DNA of 64,000 bases, from positions 22,695,019 to 22,759,018 of the forward strand of contig NC_064539.1 in assembly GCF_023856365.1 (NCBI RefSeq), in the 5' to 3' direction. This document shows, in pieces, positions 35,546 to 46,324 of the stretch. The stretch is from Brienomyrus brachyistius. Taxonomy: Eukaryota; Chordata; Actinopteri; Osteoglossiformes; Mormyridae. Within the stretch, counting starts at the first letter, position 1; each line of letters begins with the position of its first letter. The notes under the pieces are model-generated. The model ran no database searches and was not told where the DNA came from. It saw nothing but the letters and a program-made list of their open reading frames with translations. Made by a program: the position numbers and the translations under genes.

Positions 35546-37904
35546 ACACTGGGTCCATAACCTGCGTGGGTGAGTTTGAGGCAGATCTGGGCATGTCGGT
35601 CCGTGTTAAACTTCACGGCACATGCACGGCCCTGTTTATTACTGCATCACCAGGACGGCAGCGACTAGACCTGAGGAAACCCGCTGAGGGGGGAAACGCA
35701 ACCGAGAGGCGCTTCCGGCAATAACAAACCTTATATTTTACAAAGCAGTATATGTGTGACACACTTACATACCATAAAGGAGAGTCTGTGAGGGAGAGGC
35801 TGCTCTTGTCAGATGAAATGAAAACAAAAATATTAAATTTAACATTGGCGCTGTCAGCGTGCGTCTTCCTGTGAAGAGATGGGTATGGCATTTGACAGGC
35901 GATGTGTATTTATACGGTTGGGAAGCTTGAGCCTCTCACCTGTATGGAGATTGCGAGTCAGTGGAGGTGATGATGGGGAAGCGAGGGCCACCAGGCCGTA
36001 ATGCAGACGGCGCTCTGCCTGAAGGTTGGCTGCGTGTTGCTGGAGGTGCTGTGGTGTTTGGTGACCTCCAGCGGAGGCTGGGCTTCACGTGAGAGGCTCA
36101 CTCGTGCGTGGGACTGTCCGATTGGTTTTTCCAGGAACGTGGGCACGGCACTCTCTCCAACTCTTGTTCTCATTGATATCCGATGTTTCAGTAGATTGGA
36201 TTAGCTCAGCTCTGGGATGGCCTTTGGTGCAGATGGTCCGAGGTTTGAGTGCGCGCACTCGCTATCTGCATTCCCATTTTCTGGTTTTTGTTCCGGCTTC
36301 CTGCTCTGACTGATAGAACAGCTATCCTTTCAATGTAAACAAAAACATGCTAATCAGTGTTCCCATTAGCTGAAATAAATATCATTTGGATATATGTTTT
36401 AATTGTCGACAGAACATTAGTCAGCCGTATTTTGCAGGTCCATGCTGAGGGCTCTGGTCCATCTGATGATTAGGTGAGCTCCATGCAGCAGAACTCAACC
36501 TGTAATGCTACCATTATGTGTTAATAAAGCGTCTGTAAAACGGCACATTGCTCAGTGAGAGGAAACAAACCACAGCCAGTCCTTCGGTCTGGCGTATGGC
36601 GATTGGTAATGAAGGGCATAGTTAACTCAGACGTGGCAGTTCAAGGACACGCAGAGCTGCTTGTCTCCTCTCCTGCCAAGGTAAATGCCCCCTGTAATTG
36701 GCTGCAGGTAAATAGAGGCGGTGCCGTCCTACTGTCATCGGGATTTAGATGGCAATAAGACACATGAAGCGCCCCGTGGAGCACCGCTATGTCTGCGTCG
36801 TCTTTCAGCTGCCACTGAAGCGGTTTAAATATGGCAGACAAAAACTGCCCAGTCCCCGAGCTCACGCTGAGCAAATTTTAGCTGTATTAGAAGCGTAAAC
36901 ATTTCCTTCCGACCCTCTGGTGACTTCCTGGCTCCATGGCATCTCAGTGATCATATTAATTGGAAATTTACCGTCTGCAACTGACTCCGGCTCATTAAAC
37001 AGCCTCCGCGATGGTCAGGGACGGCCTGGGCAGCTGGCGATGGTCACAGAGGAGTGACGGGCACTTCTCTGGCAAGGCCGATGCAGTAGGAAGCTCATTA
37101 TTAGGGATTAACACCACGTACCAATTATCGTTCGAGGCCTGCACTCAAAACGGCAGGTGAAAGTCTACAGAGGATCCCTTCTGTTGTACCTGTGGGAAGC
37201 TAGCAGGCTCAAATAATCCGTTCTTTACGTTCTGCAAGTGGGGAGCTGTGTAACAGTTCGGGAGAACATTATGTGCGTTTGGGGTCTTTGTTTTGCTTTG
37301 AGCAGTGGAAGGTTGGTTCTTCCCAAACAGTTGTTTTTTCACTGAGTGGCTCTCAGAAATAAACCGTCTACTGTGGGCCTCTCCAGGCTCAGTCCATGGA
37401 GTTACACGTTCATATGTTAGGCTAGATAACGCATTGTTTCATGGCTGGATACCTGAAGGTTGAGAATGGAATCCCTTGGTTTATCAAAACGAAATGTTCC
37501 TTTTTCTGTGTTCATAATCAGGCTGTCTGAATGCCCAAGGGACATCATTAAAAGGAAGCCTCTTTGGCTAATTGTTGAGGATCCATAACTGGGTTCTGGA
37601 TCTCAGCTTTCAGTGTACTTTGCAATAGTGATGGGAGAGGTGAAGGTGGGATCACTGTTTAATGTCAGCAATGGAAAGGTTACCCCACACATCCTACTGG
37701 CGACCATGTTGGGTTAAAGTGAGCTCTAATTGCCAGCACCTGGCAATCCCGTCCGCTGTGTTTTGCAGTCTCATTTTGCCTGTCACTGTTCTAAAGGTCT
37801 TTGGAGAGTCCATCAATGTTTTCCCTCGTTGATTTTTAACTGTGTGTTTTCCACAGAGGGAGAAGGGGCATGTGCTTTAAACATGCATCTCTTGTCGCCA
37901 TGCA
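35546..37904. other. Non-coding stretch
   Basis: No supported gene. The part 36935-37135 contains ATCATATTAATTGGAAAT and ATTATTAGGGATTAACAC and could be regulatory. Open frames stay under 95 codons. Confidence 0.5.
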
Positions 37905-38022
37905 CATCATATTCTGTGGCAATTGGCCCAGTTCATCTGAGGCACGTCGGAGGCAGAATTCGAACCTGCAACCCTGAGCATATGAGGCTGGCTATTGATG
38001 CAGCATGCCGCCCCCTCCCCAA
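37905..38022 (-). mobile_element. SINE-like relic, minus strand
   Basis: On the minus strand GGGTTGCAGGTTCGAATTCT (37957-37976) carries a clean B-box and is followed by CTGCCTCCGACGTGCC. The upstream part is compatible with a degenerate tRNA-like head, but the A-box is eroded. Ends are not defined. Confidence 0.45.
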
Positions 38023-39132
38023 AGGAAGTCACTGCTTAACAAATATAAATGCATGATGTGAAAAGGTTGGCGATAATGTTATTTAATATTATGTGGTGGG
38101 GGGTCAAGTGTCCCAATAACATTACTCAGCAAAGGGCCAGTCTGATGGCTCCAGTCGTCTGCTATACCACCTGTGATGGGCAGGAGGTAGGGTTAGTGCT
38201 CATAGGCTTGGGCAGGTGACCAGCAGATTGCTAACTTAGCTCTTGTACCCTTAAGTCATGCATATGGTGCTAATTGCTTGGATGTCAAGATATACAAGTT
38301 AAGAATGGTAATAAAATCACTTTGAACAGAAGTAATTTGCCAAAGCAATTAATAAATGCAAATTTATTAATTAATGCAAATTATTTTGCAGCGAAGGACA
38401 GTGAACGTAGGGAGGCAGCAGGAACTGTTCTTCAGCGTTAGCATCATTTGGTCTATGTGCGTTCCACAGAAACACAGCAAATAGAACATTCCGGAGCAGT
38501 AGCATTAGCATTACAGTATTTGGCCCCATGTGTGTTATACAGAAATACCCTGCACACATGTTATGTTCTGGAGAATTAGCATCATATTCCTTGGGGCGTT
38601 ACCCTCCTCATTGCATGCAGTATTCATGACAGGCCATTGCTAGCTAAAACATGCGTACATTTTCTCAGGTTTTTCTTGCCACACAACAGCCAAGATACCC
38701 AGGATTGTATAGATTACGTCAAATTGATAGCAAACGTGTGCTACTCTTGGGAGGGTGTCCTTAAATGGCCGGCACTGACGAAAGCCAGGAAGCGCTACCT
38801 CACTTCTCAGCTTAGAGCCAAAAGCACACAGATGGGCTGCAGTTCAGAAGGTGCTGGCTGATTGGATGTGACGTGTGCATCTGTCTGTTTTCTGGTTTTC
38901 TCATAAAGAGGTCTGGTATGTGTCCCGTGGCCGGCTGTCTGTGCCTGTGTCCGCATTTCCTGCTCTCCTTTTGGGAGCCTGCATGGCTGAGTGGTTGCAA
39001 AACATCAGGGGACTGGATGATTTGGGGTAGGGTGGGATGGAAGAATGGGGGTGGATGTCTTGGAGGGACGTCTGTTGCAGGCACCTGCATTGTCACTGTG
39101 GTGAAAGGCTTTAAAGGGCACTGAAGGCTTAA
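38023..39132. other. Non-coding stretch
   Basis: Holds the paired octamer motifs listed at 38356-38381. GCATGGCTGAGTGGTTGCAA near 38983 resembles a tRNA A-box region, but no B-box follows. No gene supported. Confidence 0.5.
38356..38381 (+). promoter_or_regulatory. Two perfect octamer motifs (ATGCAAAT)
   Basis: ATGCAAAT occurs at 38356-38363 and 38374-38381 on the same strand, with TTATTAATTA between them. ATGCAAAT is the consensus POU-domain (Oct) site and TAATTA is a homeodomain core. The site is in AT-rich DNA, so chance occurrence is possible. No promoter is visible nearby. Confidence 0.35.
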
Positions 39133-39325
39133 TTTAAATAAATGAAATGGAATAGAATGGAATGGCATAGAAATTGAATGGAATGGAACGGCATGTAAAT
39201 TGAACAGTACGTAATGGCATGTACTGAAATCGAATGGTATAGAAATGGATGGAAAAGAAATTGAATGGAATAGAATGTCATGGGCTGGAATGGAAATGGT
39301 ATAGTATGGAATGGTAATAAAGGCA
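39133..39325. repeat. Degenerate AATGG pentamer satellite tract
   Basis: About 190 bp of GAATGGAATAGAATGGAATG-type sequence with GCATAG, AAATTG and TAGTATG variants. It is an imperfect (AATGG)n tract like simple satellites of other vertebrates. The minus strand reads as (CCATT)n and holds a 65-codon artefactual frame. Confidence 0.85.
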
Positions 39326-39442
39326 CTTAATACTTAGTCAACCGCAAAGTTTGCTTAGACTCAGTGGTTTAGTTTATCCTGCTGTATCTCCTCCCTGTGA
39401 AATGTGGAATGAACCCTTGGTGAACAGAGCAGCTGTGCCCCG

Positions 39443-39920
39443 AAGCCCTCACAGCTACAGGCAAAACCCAGACCAAGGGGCCTCGAGACCCTCACAGCTA
39501 CAGGCAAAACCCAGACCATGGGGCCCCGAGACCCTCACAGCTACATGCAAAACCTAGACCAAGGGGCCCCGAGACCCTCACAGCTACAGGCAAGACCCAG
39601 ACCACGGGGCCCCGAGACCCTCACAGCTACAGGCAAGACCCAGACCACGGGGCCCCGAGAACCTCACAGCTACAGGCAAGGCCCAGACCAGGGGGCCCCG
39701 AGACCCTCACAGCTACAGGCAAGGCCCAGACCAGGGGGCCCCGAGACCCTCACAGCTACAGGCAAGACCCAGACCAAGGGGCAAGGCCCAGACCAAGGGG
39801 CCCCGAGAACCTCACAGCTAAGGCAAACCCCAGACCATGGGAGGCTGAGATCCCCACAGCTACAGGCAAACCCCAGAGATCAGGGGCCCTGAGACTCCAA
39901 CAGCTACAGGCAAAACCCTG
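39443..39920. repeat. 43-bp minisatellite
   Basis: About 11 copies, spaced 43 bp in the first part (39448, 39491, 39534). The unit reads CCCTCACAGCTACAGGCAAG then ACCCAGACCACGGGGCCCCGAGA. One copy near 39776-39800 is shortened by an internal duplication or deletion. The last copies, from 39830, are diverged. A 124-codon plus-strand frame across it is an artefact. Confidence 0.93.
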
Positions 39921-40893
39921 ATAGGACAAAATTTTTTTCTCCTGAATTGGCGACCGGTGACTGCTGGAGGTTGAGAGCAGAGTCCCAGATCGGCCCTCAG
40001 TTTGCTGTCAGATGTAACAGCAAACTTAACGAGAGGCCTTTGGGCACCCTGTCACTTCAGCTGCTGGTTAGACTCCTCCAGGACCGAGGGCATGCTGCAT
40101 TAACCCCTGACAGTTATGAAAGAACTCTCCCCGGGTGTGCCCAGGACAGAGAGGACTGTGTGTACACAAAACCTCTTGTAGCAACTATGGAGTAATAAAC
40201 AAATTTGTCTGCTCCAAGGGAAAACTGGGGGCTCAGACAGCAGGCAGGTCAGAGGGTTCAAGGTGCTTTGTTTAAGCATGCACATGCATGTTCATACACG
40301 CACCCACTAGGAGAATTTTGAGGGAAGATTGTCTTCTAATTGCTATGCTTCAGTTTGTGATGCTTGCCTCACAGTTGCTGGCAAGCCTACCCACACGGAT
40401 AGTTCCAATGATATTTTGATGGAAAGATGCATTACAATGTCAAACAGCTCGATTAGATGCTAAATTTCATATATTTTCCACTGGTTTTTGATACATAGAC
40501 TGAATACCTAATCTCTTAATCCTTTGTCTGCAAAAAGACTTTATAGCTTTTCATTACAAAGGCTGCTTTAGCCAGTCAAGGTTCAAGGATTAAGTCACGT
40601 TATCGCAGATCCTGAAAATAATATGCTTCATTCCAAATAAAAATCATAAATATGGATACAAGCGGCGTGTTTCTGAAGTGGCCTCAATCAGCTGCTGAGC
40701 TGAACTGCCACGTTGCCCCTCACAGCTTTGAATTCCCTCTTAATTAAATCAGATGAGTGACTCTGTGGGTGAAGCCTTCAAATGTTTAAATTACACGTCT
40801 AAGTAAGCAAGATTAATTAAAACGATAGTCAGAGAGGTGAATGCGTTCCAATGTTTGCACAACTTTCCCAAGATAAAAACAACAGAAATGAAA
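39921..40893. other. Non-coding stretch
   Basis: No gene supported. The part 40690-40840 contains CTCTTAATTAAATCAGATGA and CAAGATTAATTAAAACGA and may be a conserved non-coding block. This rests on composition only. Confidence 0.45.
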
Positions 40894-40946
40894 CGTCAGT
40901 GGCCTGTGAATGCGCTCATAGGTATGATCGCGTTACAGGTGACAGG
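40894..40946 (+). repeat. 53-bp direct repeat, copy 1
   Basis: Matches 41931-41983 at 48 of 53 positions. The shared core is GGTATGATCGCGTTACAGGT. The copies are 1037 bp apart in the same orientation. Confidence 0.9.
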
Positions 40947-41237
40947 GAAGGACAACTTCAATTACCCTCAAACACCGAAGGCCCTCGCATCGTTCCGCGG
41001 CGGAAGGGGAATAAACAAGAGAGCGGGAGTGTTTTTGGCCTGATAGGGAGTATTTACAGGAAGGCAGCAAGAAGCACATGCATTCCGGTCTAATGCCTTT
41101 TTGTTTATACGTGAGCAGGGACAGAAGATGCAGAGTGGAGAGGTCGAAAGGATGCGGACTCAAAACCTGCAAGGTGTCTCTTCCCGCGGAGGTTACAGCT
41201 CTGCACCATCGATGATGACGCTTGAGTATATAAATGC

Positions 41238-41290
41238 TTTCGCATTTATTTAATGGATGCTTTTGTCTAAAGTGACCTAACGAGGCAGAT
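41238..41290 (+). repeat. Dispersed-repeat fragment (GCTTTTGTCTAAAGTGAC type)
   Basis: ATGGATGCTTTTGTCTAAAG followed by TGACC matches the start of a dispersed repeat common in fish (GCTTTTGTCCAAAGCGAC form). Sequence up to about 41640 may continue the same element in degenerate form. A second start lies at 41984. Confidence 0.5.
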
Positions 41291-41930
41291 AGTTCATCAT
41301 GAGCATCGGGGAGCCGACGGCTTCCAACGAATGACCAGTAATGAGTGCATTGCATCAGAGCAAGAGCTATACAATGCATTACGAAACATTTATAGTATTT
41401 ACAAGAGCACGAGTCAAATCGAAGGTCCCACGAGGATTAGGTTTTCAATAAACAAGTACAAAAATACAAGAGCGCTCATTATTTAGAAGAATCCATGCAA
41501 GGAATAGGAGATGAAGGCAGAACAGGTCAGTGTTTGGAAGAGCTAGTTGAGGTCTTCCTGGAAAACTCTAGAAGTTTGTTGTTGGGTATGGATGGGTAGT
41601 TTGTTCTGCCTTTGAGGAATCATATGTGAGAAACACCTGCAGTTAAAATGATCTCCGCACCGCAAAGGGATCTCCAGGTACGATTGTAAGTAGCTCTAGA
41701 TAAGAGCTTTTCCTTAACAAAGTCCGTCCTGCCGTCTGTCTGCAATAGTCACTCGCTCAGTCGGGTTGTGGCTTTCTGGAGCATGTCCCAGGAACGCAGG
41801 GCTGCATGGTACATTCTGAATGGGACACCCTGTGTTCAGGTAGATGTAACCTGCCAGCTCCATACGCCCTGAGATGGGACTCATTTCAAGCCTGCAGGAA
41901 CCCTGGTTAGCTTAATGACAATAACTAAAA
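41291..41930. other. Non-coding stretch, possibly degenerate repeat body
   Basis: Lies between two dispersed-repeat starts. It has no recognisable coding domain. GGTCTTCCTGGAAAACTCTA near 41551 is reminiscent of internal parts of the same repeat, but I cannot align it here. Confidence 0.35.
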
Positions 41931-41983
41931 CGGAAGTGACCTATGAATGCGCTCACAGGTATGATCGCGTTACAGGTGACAGG
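41931..41983 (+). repeat. 53-bp direct repeat, copy 2
   Basis: Second copy of 40894-40946, 48/53 identical. It runs straight into the dispersed-repeat fragment at 41984, whereas copy 1 is followed by unrelated sequence. Confidence 0.9.
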
Positions 41984-42104
41984 CGTTTTATTTTGGAAAC
42001 ACTTTTGTCTTAAGTGACATACATTTATGAGAAAGCAGATGCAGACAGTAACTGCGGGTTAGGGGCCTTGCTGAGGGGCCCAACAGTGAAGTTGCTTTGC
42101 TGAC
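41984..42104 (+). repeat. Dispersed-repeat fragment (TTTTGTCTTAAGTGAC...GGCCCAACAGTG type)
   Basis: Contains CACTTTTGTCTTAAGTGACA, then AGAAAGCAGATGCAGACAG, then GGGGCCTTGCTGAGGGGCCC and AACAGTG. This order is seen in a common fish dispersed repeat (a GCTTTTGTCC start with GGGCCTTGCTCAAGGGCCCA downstream). It ends within a few bases of the hairpin at 42111. Confidence 0.6.
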
Positions 42105-42110
42105 AAAGTG

Positions 42111-42240
42111 ATAGTGATCAAGTAAATAAATGGAATTATTATAATGAGGGTTATGCCTATGACTGCTTTTTAAAAAGCAGCTTTACAGTCATAGGCATAA
42201 CCCTCATTATAATAATTCCATTTATTTACTTGATCACTAT
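42111..42240. repeat. Perfect hairpin with 55-bp inverted arms
   Basis: The left arm 42111-42165 and right arm 42186-42240 are perfect reverse complements over all 55 bases. The arms begin ATAGTGATCAAGTAAATAAA and end CTTGATCACTAT. The 20-base spacer starts within a smaller 18-base palindrome, CTGCTTTTTAAAAAGCAG (42163-42180). No open frame uses it. It could be a small MITE in a TA target, a fold-back from a template switch, or an assembly artefact. Perfect arms imply recent origin or active homogenisation. Confidence 0.97.
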
Positions 42241-42267
42241 ATCAGGTGTCCCATACTGTCTGCATCT

Positions 42268-43107
42268 AGTAAACCACTCAGCTGCTTCAGAATCTCTGAT
42301 GCGTAGACACACTGTAGACGCCTACTAAACACATTGCGGTGCATCTCAGTGTTCTGTTCGTTGCTGGATGGTCCAAAGTGTTATACAGAATAGATGCATC
42401 CGTTTTGGCTTGTGTTCTGTGCAGTCTGTGTTTCCTTTGTTCATAACATAACCAGGGATGCATTTATGAACCCGAGTGCAGCTGGTGGAGCTTGGGAGAC
42501 GCTGCAGCGCGCGTAAGAAACGTGATGGATTTACTGCCAGCGAGGGAGGTGAAAGCTCATCTTTAACAAAGCAATTACTCCCTGATGCAAATGCACTAGT
42601 CAACAGTAATTCGGCAGAATCATTTCGTTCTGGGAGTCAGGTAAGACCTTCATAATTACCTTTAATGAGCATCGCTGTCGCAAGCCTGTAATTCTGTCTT
42701 TGTGTAGTTGGAATGTAATACAAAAAAGCAGAATAAAATGGACCTTCCAATAACGCTCCCTGAAGACGGTGAGTGTTATTGGTTTCAGCCTGTGGTTCTC
42801 CTCCTTTTTCAGCCCGCACCAGGTAATCATGTCTGCTGCAGCGATTAAATGGGATTTCACAAATCGATGTGCTTCTCCAGCTTTTGGGGATGACTTTTCC
42901 ACCCCTTCACAGGACCGGGAAGGGGGGGGGGGAGATCATTCTGCACCGAATGCAATTACCCGGCTCTCATCTGTGGGTGCCAAAAGCTAAACAGCATCTG
43001 CTTCCAAAAAAAAGACAGCAGGATGGTTGAGGAAGCGCCTCGTCACTCGGAGGCCAGACGATCCTGGAAATGCAGGGGAAGGCCAAAGGGAGAAAATCAG
43101 TAGTGAT
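42268..43107. other. Non-coding stretch
   Basis: Open frames up to 100 codons without recognisable domains. A G10 run lies near 42924. Nothing else supported. Confidence 0.5.
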
Positions 43108-44048
43108 AACCTTCTAAGGGGGAGACGGCGGGGACATGGGGCAGTGTGGAGGTGCTGAGGGGGAGACGCCGGGGACATGGGGCAGAGTGGAGGTGCTGAG
43201 GGGGAGACGCCGGGGACATGGGGCAGTGTGGAGGTGCTGAGGGGGAGATGCGGAGGACATGTGGCAGTGTGGAGGTGCTGAGGGGGAGACGCGGGGGACA
43301 TGGGGCAGTGTGGAGGTGCTGAGGGGGAGACGCCGGGGACATGGGGCAGTGTGGAGGTGCTGAGGGGGAGACGCCGGGGACATGGGGCAGTGTGGAGGTG
43401 CTGAGGGGGAGACGCGGGGGACATGGGGCAGTGTGGAGGTGCTGAGGGGGAGACAGGGGGACATGGGGCAGTGTGGAGGTGCTGAGGGGGAGACGCCAGG
43501 TACATGGGGCAGTGTGGAGGTGCTGAGGGGGAGACATGGAGGACATGTGGCAGTGTGGAGGTGCTGAGGGGGAGACGCCGGGGACATGTGGCTGTTTGGA
43601 GGTGCTGAGGGGGAGATGCCAGGTACATGGGGCAGTGTGGAGGTGCTGAGGGGGAGACGCGGGGGACATGGGGCAGTGTGGAGGTGCTGAGGGGGAGACG
43701 CGGGAGACATGTGGCTGTGTGGAGGTGCTGAGGGGGAGATGCCAGGTACATGGGGCAGTGTGGAGGTGCTGAGGGGGAGACGCGGGGGACATGGGGCAGT
43801 GTGGAGGTGCTGAGGGGGAGACGCGGGAGACATGTGGCTGTGTGGAGGTGCTGAGGGGGAGACGCTGGGGACATGTGGAGGTGCTGAGGGGGAGATGCCA
43901 GGTACATGGGGCAGTGTGGAGGTGCTGAGGGGGAGATGCCAGGTACATGGGGCAGTGTGGAGGTGCTGAGGGGGAGATGCCAGGTACATGGGGCAGTGTG
44001 GAGGTGCTGAGGGGGAGACGCGGGGGACATGTGGCAGTGTGGAGCTGC
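43108..44048. repeat. 41-bp minisatellite
   Basis: About 23 copies of a 41-bp unit of the form GTGGAGGTGCTGAGGGGGAG followed by ACGCCGGGGACATGGGGCAGT. Starts are 41 bp apart (for example 43201 and 43242). Variants include GATGCCAGGTACATGGGG and GACGCGGGAGACATGTGG, in interleaved patterns that suggest unequal exchange. One unit near 43870 has lost about 15 bp. The minus strand is nearly stop-free in all three frames, giving artefactual frames of 283-347 codons rich in Ser-Pro-His. Confidence 0.95.
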
Positions 44049-45837
44049 TATGGCAGGTTATTTATTCACCATTTCCAGCTTAATGAAAGTAAGTGGATGG
44101 CGGATTACGGCAGGGCTTGGATATGGGAAGGAGACTGAGCGTGCCTGGTGGTCCCCATGCTGAGGCGTGAATTAGCATAGCCTCGCTTAGGGCCTATTTA
44201 ATGTCGCGTCGCTCTTTTGGTTCACAACAGCTTTAGATTACCAAAAGCGTTGTTCCCTATCAAGTGCTCTCTCGTTTTGTATACAAAACGCCCCCCCACC
44301 CCCATGCATTCACTGCATTTTATGCCAGATCTGTTTTGCATGTTTTAGACTGCAAATGGATGCCTGTGTTTTTCTTCAGAGTGAGGGATCAGATGTTGTC
44401 CCGCTGGCAGCCGGTGTTTCGGCGATCAGGAGGGGTGCCCATCAACCCCCCGAGGTGCATCCATATGTCTGTCCAGGTAATCTGGGCTGCACCAATATAA
44501 AAGCATCAGGGGCTTGTGAAGTACAGCTTGCTGTAAGTCATTCAACCATTAATTATCTTTAATGGTGTCATTTGCAGCCAAGGATTCTAACATTTTTATT
44601 TCCCCTCTATACCCTGTGTCTGATCCTGCACAGACAATGCGACGCGCCCCTCTTATGGGCATCTTTAGGTGGGTATGATGCCTTCTCCTCACCACAGGCC
44701 TGTCCATCGAATGCATGTGTTACGTACACTGTGGTCATTCGCATGAGCGCCCACGCTGAGAAGTACACGCATATAGTCCAGTAAGATGTAAAATGTCGCT
44801 TCACTGAGGTTTCATGACAGCCGGTGACCTGCCTCTCGACTTTCCCGTGGAAGGCGGTATGCATTAGAGGATTCTGGGCCGTGTGGCTGGTCTCTCTCCC
44901 TGTAGCCTGCTGCGTGCAGCGAGTGAGGCTGGGGGAGATGTGGTGTTCCTGCAGTGCGTGCTTTGGTCCGTCAAGCTGTAATGTCGCTTGAGGTAAAAAT
45001 AGGGTGACACATCGATTATATCACCTGTCTTGTGTCCCAGGCCGCTCCAGACTGCCGGCATGGATTTTGTGAGTCTGCACTTGGCCGCCTCAGAAGAATG
45101 TCTCCTGTACCTGGGGCCGTCTTGCCTTGGCCTGCGCCACCTCCATCTCCTCCTGGTGACAGCTCCGGGAGGGCGGCACAAACGGCATTAGTGCCTTCCG
45201 TCCTGCGCAGCCAGTTTGAGGAGAAAAAGGAAAAGACCTTGTTTACTGCAGGCCAAGGGCACGCAGCTGAGGGCCAGGCAGCAGTGAGGGGAGATGAGTA
45301 ATTTATGCGTCAGCCCTGCGGTAACGACGAGCCCCCGTGACTTAAACACTCGGGACACTCGCCACTCCACCACCGGCTCCGCATGCAGCAGGTGCCTCCC
45401 TGCCTCAGGCGCTCCCTCCTCGGAAACGGCTGTGGCCGTCCTGCCTGCTTTGTCATCGACCGACACAGCACTGTACATTAGCCACTTATCCATGCTTCAT
45501 TTATCTGTAATTAACATAATTAATGACCGGCCTTCCTGGCAAACGATCCTTGGCGTTTTCTTGCAGCCCGCTTCACTGCGGGGTCACTTTCTTGGGCCAC
45601 TCTGTTCACGCCCCCCCCCCACCCCCCCAGCCTGAGGAATGCTTCCAGTCCCCCATTAATTAGACACTCTTGTGAACGAGGTAACCTTCGACCCCCCCAG
45701 GGACCTTCCCTGTTTCTTCCCCAGTGCCACATCAGCGCCGTTACGGGACAAACGCAGAAGTGAACGTGCAGTTTTGGAGGCCGGCCTGAGAAATTCCCCA
45801 TGCAACTTCCCTTCACCAACACACCATGTGACTATTA
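44049..45837. other. Non-coding stretch
   Basis: Open frames up to 113 codons in conflicting frames between 44864 and 45822. None is recognisable. A C-rich run (C10, A, C7) lies at 45610-45628. The area 45050-45460 is relatively GC-rich. Confidence 0.5.
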
Positions 45838-46321
45838 GGCTGCATCCAAACGGCGAGCAGCGAACTGCTTGGTGCAGACAAAAAATTAGCTTCCTGGTTC
45901 ACACCACCAGCAGCAAACTGGCGGCACTTGTGAAAGGTGCTGGGTGGGTGAACACTACGCCATGAAAGAGTGTTTGCCATAAACATGAGTGCGAGTGCGA
46001 AGTGTTTTTAGGTTTCAAGCAAAATGAGTTACAAAAAAGCTCTTGTTCTCTTGCTGATGGATCGAAAAGTACATTTATAAGTGCGTTTACTTTAGATTCA
46101 TTAGCTGAATAGGCTTGGTTTCCAAGTCGGCAAATGTACCTGTCACAAACCGAAGATTATATCTGATTCGATGCCGCTTTATTAGGGGAACTAGGTGAAA
46201 GTTCAATTGATTTGAAATTTGAGTGGTGTGGCTAAGTGGCAAAAACCGGGCAGCGCTTGGCGCCTGAGGCGGCATCGTGTGTCGACACAAAAATTCCGCT
46301 GCTTGCCGTGTGGACACAGCC
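45838..46321. mobile_element. 484-bp MITE with TTA target duplication, Harbinger-like
   Basis: The left end reads GGCTGCATCCAAACGGCGAG. The right end, reverse-complemented, reads GGCTGTGTCCACACGGCAAG, and similarity continues into AGCAGCG on both sides (about 21 of 25 matching). TTA flanks both ends directly (45835-45837 and 46322-46324). A 3-bp TTA duplication with GG-starting ends fits PIF/Harbinger-type non-autonomous elements. There is no transposase coding sequence inside. An internal 117-codon minus-strand frame (46087-46440) runs across the right end and is probably chance. Confidence 0.8.
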
Positions 46322-46324
46322 TTA

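Noticed and set aside
38983..39003. A-box-like GCATGGCTGAGTGGTTGC
   Set aside because: No B-box within the expected distance.
42987..44030. Minus-strand open frames of 283-347 codons reading Ser-Pro-Gln-His-Leu-His-Thr repeats
   Set aside because: They lie entirely in the 41-bp minisatellite. All three minus-strand frames are open at once because the unit lacks stops in any frame, which is not coding behaviour.
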